A DNA stretch of 13,178 bases from an uncultured Micrococcus sp. (GTDB taxonomy: Bacteria; Actinomycetota; Actinomycetes; Actinomycetales; Micrococcaceae), in NCBI GenBank assembly GCA_946222435.1, contig CAMIOJ010000026.1:1-13178 (forward strand), written 5' to 3'. Below are positions 6,553-13,178 of this stretch, in pieces. The notes beneath the pieces are model-generated. The model made no database searches. It was not told where the DNA came from and saw only the letters and a program-made list of their open reading frames with translations. Numbering within the stretch: the stretch's first letter is position 1; each line of letters starts with the position of its first letter. The position numbers and the translations under genes are program-made.

Positions 6553-8336
6553 GCACGCAGCCAGCGCCCCTGCCGGCGCCTCGCCCGCGGGGTCGGATCC
6601 GCGGCGCGGCGCGGCCCGGCCGCCGCCCGACGCTCGCGGTCCTGGCCGCGGCGTCCCTCGCCCTGGCCTCCTGCGCCCAGGTGCCCACCTCCTCGCCCGT
6701 GGGGACCTCACCGCCGCTCGCCGGGGCCGAGCAGGACCAGGAGGTGCCCCTCTACGTGCCCGCCGGCCCGGTCCAGGACGCCGGCGCCTCCGAGATCATC
6801 CGCGGCTTCCTCGCCGCCGGGGTGGGACCCCAGGACGACTACGGGATCGCACGCCAGTACCTGACCGGCGACGCGTCGAAGGACTGGGACCCGTACCGGC
6901 GCACGGTCGTGTACTCCTCGCAGCCGACCGTCACCCGCGTGGACGACGAGGGCACGTACCTGGTCCAGGTGGAGATCGACTCATGGGTGGACCAGAACGG
7001 CATCCGCACGCCGGTGCCCTCCGGCACCACCGAGGCGTGGGAGCTCCAGGTCACCGAGGTGGACGGCCAGCGGCGCATCAGTGCCGCGGAGGACGGCACC
7101 ATGCTCTCCGGATCCCAGTTCGCCGCGATCTACGCGCCCCACGAGCTGTACTTCTTCGACCCCACCCTGACCTATGCCGTCCCGGACGTGCGGTGGTTCA
7201 TCAACCGCGGCACGACGGCCGCCGCCATGACCCGTGCGCTGCTGGCCGGGCCCGCGGAGCCGCTGCGCGGGGCCGTGGTCACCGCCTTCCCCTCCGGCAG
7301 CGGTGCGCAGCTGGGCCGCCCCACCGTCCCCGTCACGGACGGCACCGCCTCCGTGGACCTCACCTCTGCGACCGTCGAGGGCATGGACCCGGACCGCCGC
7401 GAGCGCCTGCGCCAGCAGGTCGAGATGACGCTACAGGGCCTGAGCAGCGTCGACAGCGTCGAGGTGACCGTGGACCTCGACCCGCTCGCCGTGGAGGGCG
7501 AGGCGGAACAGGTGGAACCGGTGGAGGTCAACCCGTCCAAGGGCACCGTCCAGGTCGGCGTCGACCCGGCCAACCAGACGCTCGCGTTCTTCCAGGGGCT
7601 CAGCGTGACCCCCGTGGGAGGCCTGCGCAACGTGTCCTCCCTGAACCCGGTGGAGCCTGCCGTGAACCGGGCGCGCACCGACTTCGCGTTCCTCACCGCC
7701 GACCGCACCCAGCTGTACCGTGCGGACACGGAGGGCAGGCTCGACCAGATCGTCGCGGGCATCTCCCTGACCCGTCCCAGCATCGACGGGCTCGACTGGG
7801 CCTGGACCGTGGACTCGGGCAGCTCCTCCCGCATCACCGCCGTGCCCCTGGACGGGGACGCGGACGGGACCGCGCGCCAGGTGAGCACGCCGTGGCTGCG
7901 GGCCGGGGAGACCGTCCGCTCGCTGCAGGTGGGCCCCACCGGCACCCGCGCCGCCATGCTCATCGAATCCGAGGAGGGCATGAGCCTGAAGGTGGCCGGC
8001 GTGGTCCGCGGCGCGGACGGCGTGCCCTCGTCCCTGACGGAGCCACGGACCCTCGAGGCCAGCGTCCCGATGCGCGACCTGTTCTGGGTGGACGACGTCA
8101 CCCTGGTGGTCACCGACTACGCGGACGACGCAGAGGAGAAGGTCGAGCCGCAGGTGATCTCCCTGGACGGTTCCCGGCGGACACTCAACGCCCTCGCCGG
8201 GCTCATCGGCCTGTCCGCCGGCGACTCCCAGTCCTTCTACGCAGAGACCGAGAACGGCGTGTACCTGCTCCTCGGCTCCTCCTGGCGCAGCCAGGAGCTC
8301 GCCCGTCCCATCCGGGACCTGTCCTTCCCCGGCTGA
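6549..8336 (+). CDS. lpqB: Lipoprotein LpqB, MtrAB accessory protein
   Basis: Extracytoplasmic lipoprotein that in mycobacteria interacts with the MtrB sensor region and modulates MtrA phosphorylation. The 595-residue protein has an Arg-rich N-terminus, a hydrophobic stretch (about 29-41) and the lipobox LASC with lipidated Cys42. A GerMN-type domain follows (about 200-310; ALLAGPAEPLRGAVVTAFP and SVDLTSATVEGM are typical), then a C-terminal beta-propeller-like LpqB domain (about 330-595). The start is fixed by GGAGG at 6540-6544, 4 nt before the ATG, and by the ATGA overlap with mtrB. It is the last gene of the mtrA operon: after its stop there is a 135-bp gap with a small hairpin. Confidence 0.95.
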   Translation: MSTQPAPLPAPRPRGRIRGAARPGRRPTLAVLAAASLALASCAQVPTSSPVGTSPPLAGAEQDQEVPLYVPAGPVQDAGASEIIRGFLAAGVGPQDDYGIARQYLTGDASKDWDPYRRTVVYSSQPTVTRVDDEGTYLVQVEIDSWVDQNGIRTPVPSGTTEAWELQVTEVDGQRRISAAEDGTMLSGSQFAAIYAPHELYFFDPTLTYAVPDVRWFINRGTTAAAMTRALLAGPAEPLRGAVVTAFPSGSGAQLGRPTVPVTDGTASVDLTSATVEGMDPDRRERLRQQVEMTLQGLSSVDSVEVTVDLDPLAVEGEAEQVEPVEVNPSKGTVQVGVDPANQTLAFFQGLSVTPVGGLRNVSSLNPVEPAVNRARTDFAFLTADRTQLYRADTEGRLDQIVAGISLTRPSIDGLDWAWTVDSGSSSRITAVPLDGDADGTARQVSTPWLRAGETVRSLQVGPTGTRAAMLIESEEGMSLKVAGVVRGADGVPSSLTEPRTLEASVPMRDLFWVDDVTLVVTDYADDAEEKVEPQVISLDGSRRTLNALAGLIGLSAGDSQSFYAETENGVYLLLGSSWRSQELARPIRDLSFPG

Positions 8337-8371
8337 CACCGGCGGGCCGAGCGCCCCGGCGCGGGCGGACC

Positions 8372-8400
8372 CCGTCCTGCATGGACGGACCCGTCCTGCA
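8372..8400. repeat. 10-bp direct repeat and 6-bp hairpin between lpqB and comF
   Basis: CCGTCCTGCA occurs at 8372-8381 and again at 8391-8400 (period 19). Between them GGACGG at 8383-8388 pairs with the first CCGTCC (8372-8377), leaving a TGCAT loop, and could alternatively pair with the second CCGTCC (8391-8396). The element begins 36 nt after the lpqB stop. There is no U-tract, so it is a weak terminator candidate at best; two mutually exclusive stems or a two-site operator are also possible. Confidence 0.4.
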
Positions 8401-8471
8401 CACCCGCTCCGGTCCCGCACAGCCGCGCGGACGGGAGCCGACCGGCCCTGCGCACCTGGTGGACTGGCGGC

Positions 8472-9287
8472 ATGTCATCCCTGTTCGCCGACCTCGCCGA
8501 CCTGTTCCTGCCGGCCGACTGCGCCGTGTGCGCCGCCCCGGGGCGGCGGCTCTGCCCGGACTGCGGGACCGTGCTGCAGCGTGCGCTCTCCCGTCCCCTT
8601 CGGGCGGAGCAGGGCGCGGCCGCCCTGCCGCTGACGCCGACCGGGTCGCCGCTGCCGACGCTCGTGGCCGGGGCCTATGCAGAACCGGTCTCGAGCGCGG
8701 TGCTCGCCTTCAAGGACCACGACGCCCTCCACCTGCGCACGATCCTGGCCCCGGCCCTGCTGCGTGCCGTGCGGGCGGCGCTCGCCGACCCGGACGTGCG
8801 TGCCCTGTGGACGGCGGAACGGCTGGCCGGGGGCCTGCTGCACGCGTCGGCGCCGGCTCCCGTCCTCGTCCCGGTCCCCGGGTCCCTCCGCGGGCACCTG
8901 CGCCGCGGCTGCGACCCGCTCGCCGAACTGCTGGCCGCACCCCTGCCCTGGCCCGCCCCGGTGCGCCGCGACCTGGTCCGCCCGGGCCGGCCCGCTCCCG
9001 AGGACCTCCTGCGCCCGGCGGCGGCCTCCCACGCCGGCACGTCCTCCGCGGCCCGGCGCCGGAGGCGGCGCGGATGGCGGGTGGGCCGGGCGCCGGTGCC
9101 CGGCACCCCGGTCGTGCTCGTGGACGACGTGGTCACCACCGGGGCCACGCTGGCGGCCCTGGCCCGGGCGGTCCGACGCGCCGGCGGGGTGCCCGTGGCG
9201 GCGGCAGCCGTGGCCGGTGTCGCGCCGCCCGATTCGCCCACGGCGGAACGTGTGGCCGAGGCTGACACTGTGGCACCCGTCACGTAG
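8472..9287 (+). CDS. ComF-family phosphoribosyltransferase-like protein
   Basis: The 271-residue protein starts with a predicted zinc finger, Cys17-x2-Cys20 and Cys28-x2-Cys31 (CAVCAAPGRRLCPDC), and ends with a type I phosphoribosyltransferase domain carrying the PRPP loop VVLVDDVVTTGATL from residue 214. This matches ComF/ComFC/GntX proteins. ComFC is needed for DNA uptake in competent bacteria, but the family is widespread in actinobacteria without shown competence, so I infer no specific role. An Arg-rich stretch (about 196-204) precedes the PRPP loop and could bind nucleic acid. No Shine-Dalgarno is visible; a weak -10-like TGGACT at 8460-8465 would put the RNA start on the ATG. The TAG stop sits inside the -10 box of the hpf promoter. 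Confidence 0.9.
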   Translation: MSSLFADLADLFLPADCAVCAAPGRRLCPDCGTVLQRALSRPLRAEQGAAALPLTPTGSPLPTLVAGAYAEPVSSAVLAFKDHDALHLRTILAPALLRAVRAALADPDVRALWTAERLAGGLLHASAPAPVLVPVPGSLRGHLRRGCDPLAELLAAPLPWPAPVRRDLVRPGRPAPEDLLRPAAASHAGTSSAARRRRRRGWRVGRAPVPGTPVVLVDDVVTTGATLAALARAVRRAGGVPVAAAAVAGVAPPDSPTAERVAEADTVAPVT

Positions 9288-9297
9288 GGTGGTTCCA
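9262..9297 (+). promoter_or_regulatory. Predicted SigA-type promoter of hpf
   Basis: CTGACA at 9262-9267 and TAGGGT at 9285-9290 are separated by 17 bp, the best -35/-10 pair in the window. The predicted start is A9297, giving a 143-nt leader. The promoter lies inside the last codons of comF, and the comF stop TAG (9285-9287) is the first half of the -10 box. Confidence 0.7.
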
Positions 9298-9320
9298 CGG
9301 GATCGGTCTTCCGATCCCGT
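9297..9320 (+). promoter_or_regulatory. Perfect 10-bp hairpin at the predicted 5' end of hpf mRNA (or comF terminator)
   Basis: ACGGGATCGG at 9297-9306 and CCGATCCCGT at 9311-9320 pair perfectly around a TCTT loop. The first base of the stem coincides with the predicted transcript start. Such 5'-terminal stems protect mRNAs from 5'-end-dependent decay in bacteria. It lies 10 nt after the comF stop and could also end comF transcripts, but no T-run follows. Confidence 0.65.
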
Positions 9321-9439
9321 CCCGCCGGCGGCTGGAAGGAGTGAGACGCTCTCCACCAGCCGCCGTTGTGCTCTCCGGGGCCGGCCCAGTCCGGCGGCGG
9401 AGGCCGCGGGCAGCGACCGGACGACCCCAGGAGGACGCC

Positions 9440-10138
9440 ATGACCATCGATGTCAGCTTCATCGCCCGTAACATCACCCCGAGCGAGACGTATCGCGAGC
9501 ATGTCCGCGAGCGGGTGGGTCGACTCGAGCACCTCGCGGCCGGCGCCCGGACCATCGAGGTCAAGACGTCCAAGCCCTCCAGTCAGCGTCACTCCGAGCA
9601 GAACGTGAAGGTGGAGGTCACCCTCCGGGGCGACCGCACCGTGGTTCGCACCGAGGCGGACGACGACGACAAGACGGCCGCCTTCGACAAGGCGTTCAAC
9701 CGGCTCACGGAGCGTCTGCGCCGCCTGCACGATCGCCGCAAGGACCGTCGGAGGCAGCCCTCGGTCGCCGAGGCCACGGCGGACATGGTCCCGGTGGACT
9801 CGGGTGTCTCCCTGGTGGAGCAGGTCCTCGCGGCGCGCAAGGCCGAGGAGGAGGCCGCGGGCATGGACGTCCCCGAGGACACCCCCGTGCGCATCCGGGA
9901 GAAGACGTTCCCGGCGACGCCCATGACGGTGGACGAGGCCGTGGACGCCATGGAGCTCGTGGGCCATGACTTCTACCTCTTCCAGAACTCCGAGACCGGG
10001 GTCCCCGGCGTGGTGTACCGCCGCCAGGGGTGGGAGTACGGCGTGATCAGCCTGGACGAGTCGCTGCCGGCCGACCACGTGCCGGACGGGGGCCGCGACC
10101 GCTCCTACGGCGAGACGAAGGCGGACTCGGGCGAGTGA
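9440..10138 (+). CDS. hpf: Ribosome hibernation promoting factor, long form (HPF/RaiA family)
   Basis: Binds the decoding centre of the 30S subunit and pairs ribosomes into inactive 100S dimers in stationary phase or stress. The 232 residues hold the N-terminal S30AE/RaiA domain (about 1-105, rich in Arg/Lys at its end), a linker (about 106-148) and the C-terminal dimerisation domain (about 149-206; RIREKTFPATPMTVDEA and HDFYLFQNSETG), so it is the long form that dimerises ribosomes on its own. A long in-frame extension upstream to 9341 exists, but ATG 9440 is favoured by AGGAGG at 9429-9434 with 5-nt spacing and by the conserved family N-terminus MTIDVSFIARNITPSE. The tail after 206 is acidic. 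The stop overlaps the next start as GTGA. Confidence 0.96.
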   Translation: MTIDVSFIARNITPSETYREHVRERVGRLEHLAAGARTIEVKTSKPSSQRHSEQNVKVEVTLRGDRTVVRTEADDDDKTAAFDKAFNRLTERLRRLHDRRKDRRRQPSVAEATADMVPVDSGVSLVEQVLAARKAEEEAAGMDVPEDTPVRIREKTFPATPMTVDEAVDAMELVGHDFYLFQNSETGVPGVVYRRQGWEYGVISLDESLPADHVPDGGRDRSYGETKADSGE

Positions 10139-11463
10139 CCCGGCCCTTCTCCGACGGCGCCCGTCCCGGCCGGGACGGGCACCGTCCCCGTGTCTGGAGC
10201 CGCGCCCAGGCCCGCCGCGCCGGGCTCGCTGCCCAGGGGCTGCACCGGCCGTCGCCGGAGTCGTCCGGGGCCCGTGCGGTGCGCTCGGTGCTCGACCGGC
10301 TCGGCCTGCTCCAGGTGGACTCGGTCAACGTCCTGGTCCGTGCGCACCTGATGCCGCTGCACTCCCGGCTCGGCTCCTATGACACGGCGGCACTGGAACG
10401 GCTGCAGACGCGCCGACCCCACGCCTTCACCGAGTGCTGGGCGCACGAGGCCTCGATCGTCCCCGCCCGGCTGCGGCCCCACCTGCTCGCGCTGCAGCGC
10501 CGGACCTGGCCCACCGCCGCGGGGATGGACGCCGCCCGCCGGAAGGCCCTCGTCGCCGACCTGCTCGCCGCCGTGGACGCGCACGGCCCGCTCACCGCGC
10601 GGCAGGCGCGGGACCTCGGCCTCGGCGCGGACTCCGGGGACGAGCACTGGGGATGGAACTGGTCCGAGGCCCGCCGTGTGCTCGAGCACCTCTTCGCCGA
10701 GGGCACCCTCGCGTCCGTCGGCCGCAGCCGCTCCTTCGAGCGGCGCTACGTGCGGGCAGCCCACCTCTGGCCAGAGGCCTCCGGCGCCCCCGCCGAGGCC
10801 GCGGCGCCGTCCGCGGACGAGGCCCTGGCCCATGCCGTGCCGTTGGTCGAGCAGTCCCTGCGGGCCCTCGGCATCGCCACGCCGGCCTCCGTCGCGGACT
10901 ACTACCGGCTGCCGGTCGCCCTGACCCGCCGTGCGCTCGAGGCGCTCGCAGCGGACGGCACCGCCGAGGCCGGCCTGATCGCCGCCGGTGCGGAGCCCTC
11001 GGCGGAGGCCACGACGACGGTCCCCGCCTTCCGCCACCGGCTCGCCTCGGTACCCCGTGCCGCCGCCGGCACCGCCCTGCTGAGCCCCTTCGACCCGATG
11101 GTGTTCCACCGGCCTCGGGTGGAGCACCTCTTCGGCGTGCGCTATCGGCTGGGCATCTACACTCCGGCCGAGCGACGCACCCGCGGCTACTACTCGCTGC
11201 TGCTCCTGGAGGGGGAGCGGCTCACCGCCCAGGTGGACCTCAAGGCCGACCGCCGCGGCTCCGGTGCTCTGCTCGTCCAGGGTGCCTGGCGCGAACCTCC
11301 CGGTGACCACCCGGACCCGGTGATGCCGCCTCCGGCGGCGGGACAGACGGAGGCGGCCCTGGCCGACCGCCTCGAACGGATGCGTGCCTGGCTCGGCCTG
11401 GGCGCCGTCGTCGTGCCCTCGGACGCCCCGGGCGACCTCGCCCGGAGCCTGCGCCGGGGATGA
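10135..11463 (+). CDS. Winged-helix DNA glycosylase of the AlkX/YcaQ family (HTH_42)
   Basis: The 442-residue protein belongs to the HTH_42 family. E. coli YcaQ (AlkX) removes alkylated bases and unhooks interstrand DNA crosslinks such as those made by nitrogen mustards; Streptomyces AlkZ protects against azinomycin. The catalytic QxQ/QxD motif is present as Gln60-Val61-Asp62 in LGLLQVDSVNVLVRAH, i.e. the QxD form of AlkX rather than the QxQ form of AlkZ. Other hallmarks are SRAQARRAGLAAQGL near the N-terminus, LLSPFDPMVF (315-324), LFGVRYRLGIYTP and the LKADR segment near the C-terminus. The start is GTG 10135, overlapping the hpf stop as GTGA; an in-frame GTG at 10030 would overlap hpf by over 100 nt. 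No strong ribosome site is seen, so translation probably depends on hpf. Activity is inferred from motif and family. Confidence 0.85.
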   Translation: MTRPFSDGARPGRDGHRPRVWSRAQARRAGLAAQGLHRPSPESSGARAVRSVLDRLGLLQVDSVNVLVRAHLMPLHSRLGSYDTAALERLQTRRPHAFTECWAHEASIVPARLRPHLLALQRRTWPTAAGMDAARRKALVADLLAAVDAHGPLTARQARDLGLGADSGDEHWGWNWSEARRVLEHLFAEGTLASVGRSRSFERRYVRAAHLWPEASGAPAEAAAPSADEALAHAVPLVEQSLRALGIATPASVADYYRLPVALTRRALEALAADGTAEAGLIAAGAEPSAEATTTVPAFRHRLASVPRAAAGTALLSPFDPMVFHRPRVEHLFGVRYRLGIYTPAERRTRGYYSLLLLEGERLTAQVDLKADRRGSGALLVQGAWREPPGDHPDPVMPPPAAGQTEAALADRLERMRAWLGLGAVVVPSDAPGDLARSLRRG

Positions 11464-11478
11464 CCCGGCCGGCCCGGA

Positions 11479-11507
11479 GGTCCCGTCCACGCCCGGGACC
11501 GTCCACG
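11479..11507 (+). terminator. Hairpin after the AlkX-like gene, overlapping a 9-bp direct repeat
   Basis: GGTCCCG at 11479-11485 and CGGGACC at 11494-11500 form a perfect 7-bp stem with an 8-nt loop, 16 nt after the stop codon. CCGTCCACG occurs at 11483-11491 and 11499-11507 (period 16). There is no T-run, so termination is uncertain; an operator near the secA promoter is an alternative. Confidence 0.4.
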
Positions 11508-11534
11508 TTCGGCGCACACCCGGCCGCCCGGACG

Positions 11535-11548
11535 TAGACTGTCACGCA
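11535..11548 (+). promoter_or_regulatory. Predicted secA promoter (-10 element)
   Basis: TAGACT at 11535-11540 fits TANNNT and predicts a start near 11547-11548 and a leader of about 97 nt. No acceptable -35 box is seen at 16-18 bp; TTCGGC at 11508-11513 is 21 bp away. Confidence 0.5.
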
Positions 11549-11576
11549 GACCACGTTCCGGCGCAGGCCGTCGCCT

Positions 11577-11594
11577 CGGGCACACGCGTGCCCG
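11577..11594 (+). promoter_or_regulatory. 7-bp hairpin in the secA leader
   Basis: CGGGCAC at 11577-11583 pairs perfectly with GTGCCCG at 11588-11594 around an ACGC loop. It starts about 30 nt into the predicted leader and ends about 33 nt before the AAGGAG ribosome site. Function is unknown; no SecM-like arrest gene is present upstream. Confidence 0.4.
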
Positions 11595-11644
11595 CGCAGC
11601 CCCCGCCGGTCCGCGCCCGACCGTGCAAGGAGCTGAAGAAGCCA

Positions 11645-13178
11645 GTGCCCTCGATCATCGACCGCATCCTCAAGATCTCGGACAACCGGGCCGTCAAGCG
11701 GCTGCGGGGCATCACGGACGCCGTCAACGTGCTCGAGGACGAGTTCCGCGCCATGACCGACGCGGAGCTGCGTGAGGAGACCGACCGCTTCAAGGAGCGC
11801 CTCGCCGACGGGGAGTCCCTGGACCAGCTCCTGCCCGAGGCCTTCGCCGCGGTCCGCGAGGCCGCCGGCCGCACCCTCGGCCAGCGCCACTACGACGTGC
11901 AGCTCATGGGCGGCATCGCGCTGCATCAGGGCAACATCGCCGAGATGAAGACCGGTGAGGGCAAGACCCTCGTCGCCACCGCCCCGGCCTACCTCAACGC
12001 CCTCACCGGCAAGGGCGTGCACATCGTCACCGTCAACGACTTCCTGGCCTCCTACCAGGCCGACCTGATGGGCCGCGTGTTCCGGTTCCTCGGCATGGAG
12101 ACCGGCTGCATCGTGTCTGGGCAGGACCCGGCCACCCGCCGCCGGCAGTACCAGGCGGACATCACCTACGGCACGAACAACGAGTTCGGCTTCGACTTCC
12201 TGCGGGACAACATGGCCTGGTCCCTGGACGAGCTCGTGCAGCGCGAGCACCACTTCGCGATCGTCGACGAGGTGGACTCCATCCTCATCGACGAGGCCCG
12301 CACCCCGCTGATCATCTCCGGCCCTGCCCAGGGTGACGTGAACCGCTGGTACGGCGAGTTCGCCCGCATGGTGCGCCGGCTCGACCGGGACACGGACTAC
12401 GAGGTGGACGAGAAGAAGAAGACCGTCGGCGTGCTCGAGCCGGGCATCGAGAAGGTCGAGGACCACCTCGGCATCCAGAACCTCTACGAGACGCAGAACA
12501 CCACGCTCATCCAGTTCCTCAACAACGCCGTGAAGGCCAAGGAGCTGTTCAAGCGGGACAAGGACTACGTGGTCCTCGACGGCGAGGTCCAGATCGTCGA
12601 CGAGCACACCGGCCGCGTGCTGCCGGGACGCCGCTACAACGAGGGCATGCACCAGGCCATCGAGGCCAAGGAGGGCGTGCAGATCAAGGCGGAGAACCAG
12701 ACCCTGGCGACCGTCACCCTGCAGAACTACTTCCGCCTCTACGAGAAGCTCTCCGGCATGACCGGCACCGCCGAGACCGAGGCCGCAGAGTTCACCAACA
12801 CGTACAAGCTCGGCGTGGTGGTCATCCCGCCGAACAAGGAGAAGCAGCGCGTCGACCGCAACGACCTGGTCTACAAGAACGAGAAGGTCAAGTTCGACGC
12901 GGTCGTGGAGGACATCGCCGAGCGCCATGCGTCCGGCCAGCCGGTGCTGGTGGGCACCACCTCCGTGGAGAAGTCCGAGTACCTCTCCAAGCTGCTCGCC
13001 AAGAAGGGCATCCGCCACGAGGTCCTCAACGCGAAGAACCACGCCCGTGAGGCGGCGATCGTGGCGCAGGCCGGGCGTCTCGGCGCGGTCACCGTGGCCA
13101 CCAACATGGCTGGCCGCGGCACGGACATCATGCTCGGCGGCAACGCCGAGTTCTCGGCCGTGGCCCGCATGCAGGAGC
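11645..13178 (+). CDS. secA: Preprotein translocase ATPase SecA, 3' end beyond the window
   Basis: Motor ATPase that pushes unfolded preproteins through SecYEG across the membrane. The first 511 codons are visible out of a usual 840-920. Walker A is at about 103-108 (MKTGEGKT, Lys107; E. coli Lys108), the DEVDS Walker B box is at 208-212, followed by LIDEARTPLIISG. The preprotein cross-linking domain region (about 220-370) includes VDEHTGRVLPGRRYNEG, and the second nucleotide-binding domain shows GTTSVEKSE and TNMAGRGTDIMLGG near the window end. It looks like the essential housekeeping SecA1: no accessory-SecA2 truncation is seen in the visible part. The GTG start at 11645 gives the family N-terminus PSIIDRILKI; AAGGAG at 11627-11632 is 12 nt away, rather long. 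An in-frame GTG at 11588 would add a Pro-rich 19-residue extension and is less likely. Confidence 0.96.
   Translation, partial: MPSIIDRILKISDNRAVKRLRGITDAVNVLEDEFRAMTDAELREETDRFKERLADGESLDQLLPEAFAAVREAAGRTLGQRHYDVQLMGGIALHQGNIAEMKTGEGKTLVATAPAYLNALTGKGVHIVTVNDFLASYQADLMGRVFRFLGMETGCIVSGQDPATRRRQYQADITYGTNNEFGFDFLRDNMAWSLDELVQREHHFAIVDEVDSILIDEARTPLIISGPAQGDVNRWYGEFARMVRRLDRDTDYEVDEKKKTVGVLEPGIEKVEDHLGIQNLYETQNTTLIQFLNNAVKAKELFKRDKDYVVLDGEVQIVDEHTGRVLPGRRYNEGMHQAIEAKEGVQIKAENQTLATVTLQNYFRLYEKLSGMTGTAETEAAEFTNTYKLGVVVIPPNKEKQRVDRNDLVYKNEKVKFDAVVEDIAERHASGQPVLVGTTSVEKSEYLSKLLAKKGIRHEVLNAKNHAREAAIVAQAGRLGAVTVATNMAGRGTDIMLGGNAEFSAVARMQE

Noticed and set aside
2593..6711. Very long open frames on the minus strand (for example 3249-5207 and 4648-6711)
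   Set aside because: They lie opposite well-identified genes, have low-complexity Arg/Gly/Ala/Pro or Val/Glu/Leu/Gly-rich translations, and arise because stop codons are rare in GC-rich antisense frames.
8337..8471. A classical Rho-independent terminator after lpqB
   Set aside because: The stems are short and no T-run follows any of them.
5915..9265. An 1116-codon + strand open frame over mtrB, lpqB and comF
   Set aside because: It is a shifted frame across three recognised genes with an Arg/Pro/Gly-rich translation and no recognisable domain.
9341..9439. N-terminal extension of hpf
   Set aside because: It would add 33 non-conserved residues; ATG 9440 has an ideal ribosome site and the family N-terminus.
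10030..10134. Longer form of the AlkX-like protein starting at 10030
   Set aside because: It would overlap hpf by more than 100 nt, and the extra residues are an out-of-frame reading of the hpf C-terminus.
11588..11644. In-frame GTG at 11588 as secA start, or a SecM-like leader peptide
   Set aside because: The extension is Pro-rich, unlike SecA N-termini, and the GTG lies inside a hairpin stem with no ribosome site; no separate leader reading frame with an arrest-like sequence was seen.
1..13178. CRISPR arrays, tRNA or rRNA genes, transposons, attachment sites
   Set aside because: No regularly spaced repeats, no tRNA-like cloverleaf or rRNA motifs, and no transposase or integrase domains were found; coding density and base use are uniform throughout.

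Overview
This window comes from a very GC-rich genome (I estimate above 70 % G+C by eye), with strong G/C preference at third codon positions. The gene set (MtrA/MtrB/LpqB, long-form HPF, an actinobacterial MnmA with a Cys-Cys insert, a MetE-like protein of the Rv3015c type) is characteristic of high-GC Actinomycetota. The style of the proteins fits Micrococcaceae (Micrococcus-like), but that assignment is an inference and was not tested by alignment. All ten genes lie on the + strand and are tightly packed. No gap exceeds 300 bases. I see no RNA genes, insertion sequences, CRISPR arrays or integration scars.

Layout. (1) 1-2260: the 3' part of a cysteine desulfurase gene, overlapping by ATGA with mnmA; together they form a sulfur relay for 2-thiouridine in tRNA. 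(2) 2304-3834: a monofunctional AroQ chorismate mutase, apparently read from a leaderless transcript, overlapping by 8 nt with a divergent protein related to the C-terminal half of cobalamin-independent methionine synthase. (3) 3835-8336: promoter and structured leader, then mtrA-mtrB-lpqB, the conserved actinobacterial two-component system for cell envelope and division together with its accessory lipoprotein; junctions are a 4-nt gap and an ATGA overlap. (4) 8472-9287: a ComF-family phosphoribosyltransferase. (5) 9262-11463: a clear SigA-type promoter whose -10 box contains the comF stop codon, a perfect 10-bp hairpin at the predicted RNA 5' end, then hpf (long hibernation factor) overlapping by GTGA with an AlkX/YcaQ-type DNA-crosslink glycosylase. 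(6) 11464-13178: a structured intergenic region and the first 511 codons of secA, which runs off the window.

Most of the window is conserved housekeeping sequence, and I see no strong candidate for a new defence or biosynthetic system. The best second-look items are regulatory or concern divergent proteins: the self-capped hpf leader, the hpf-alkX coupling, the MetE-like protein that seems to have lost its zinc ligands, the chorismate mutase with His at the position of the usual catalytic Gln, and the GC-rich hairpins in the mtrA and secA leaders. Promoters, hairpins and transcript starts are predictions from sequence alone.
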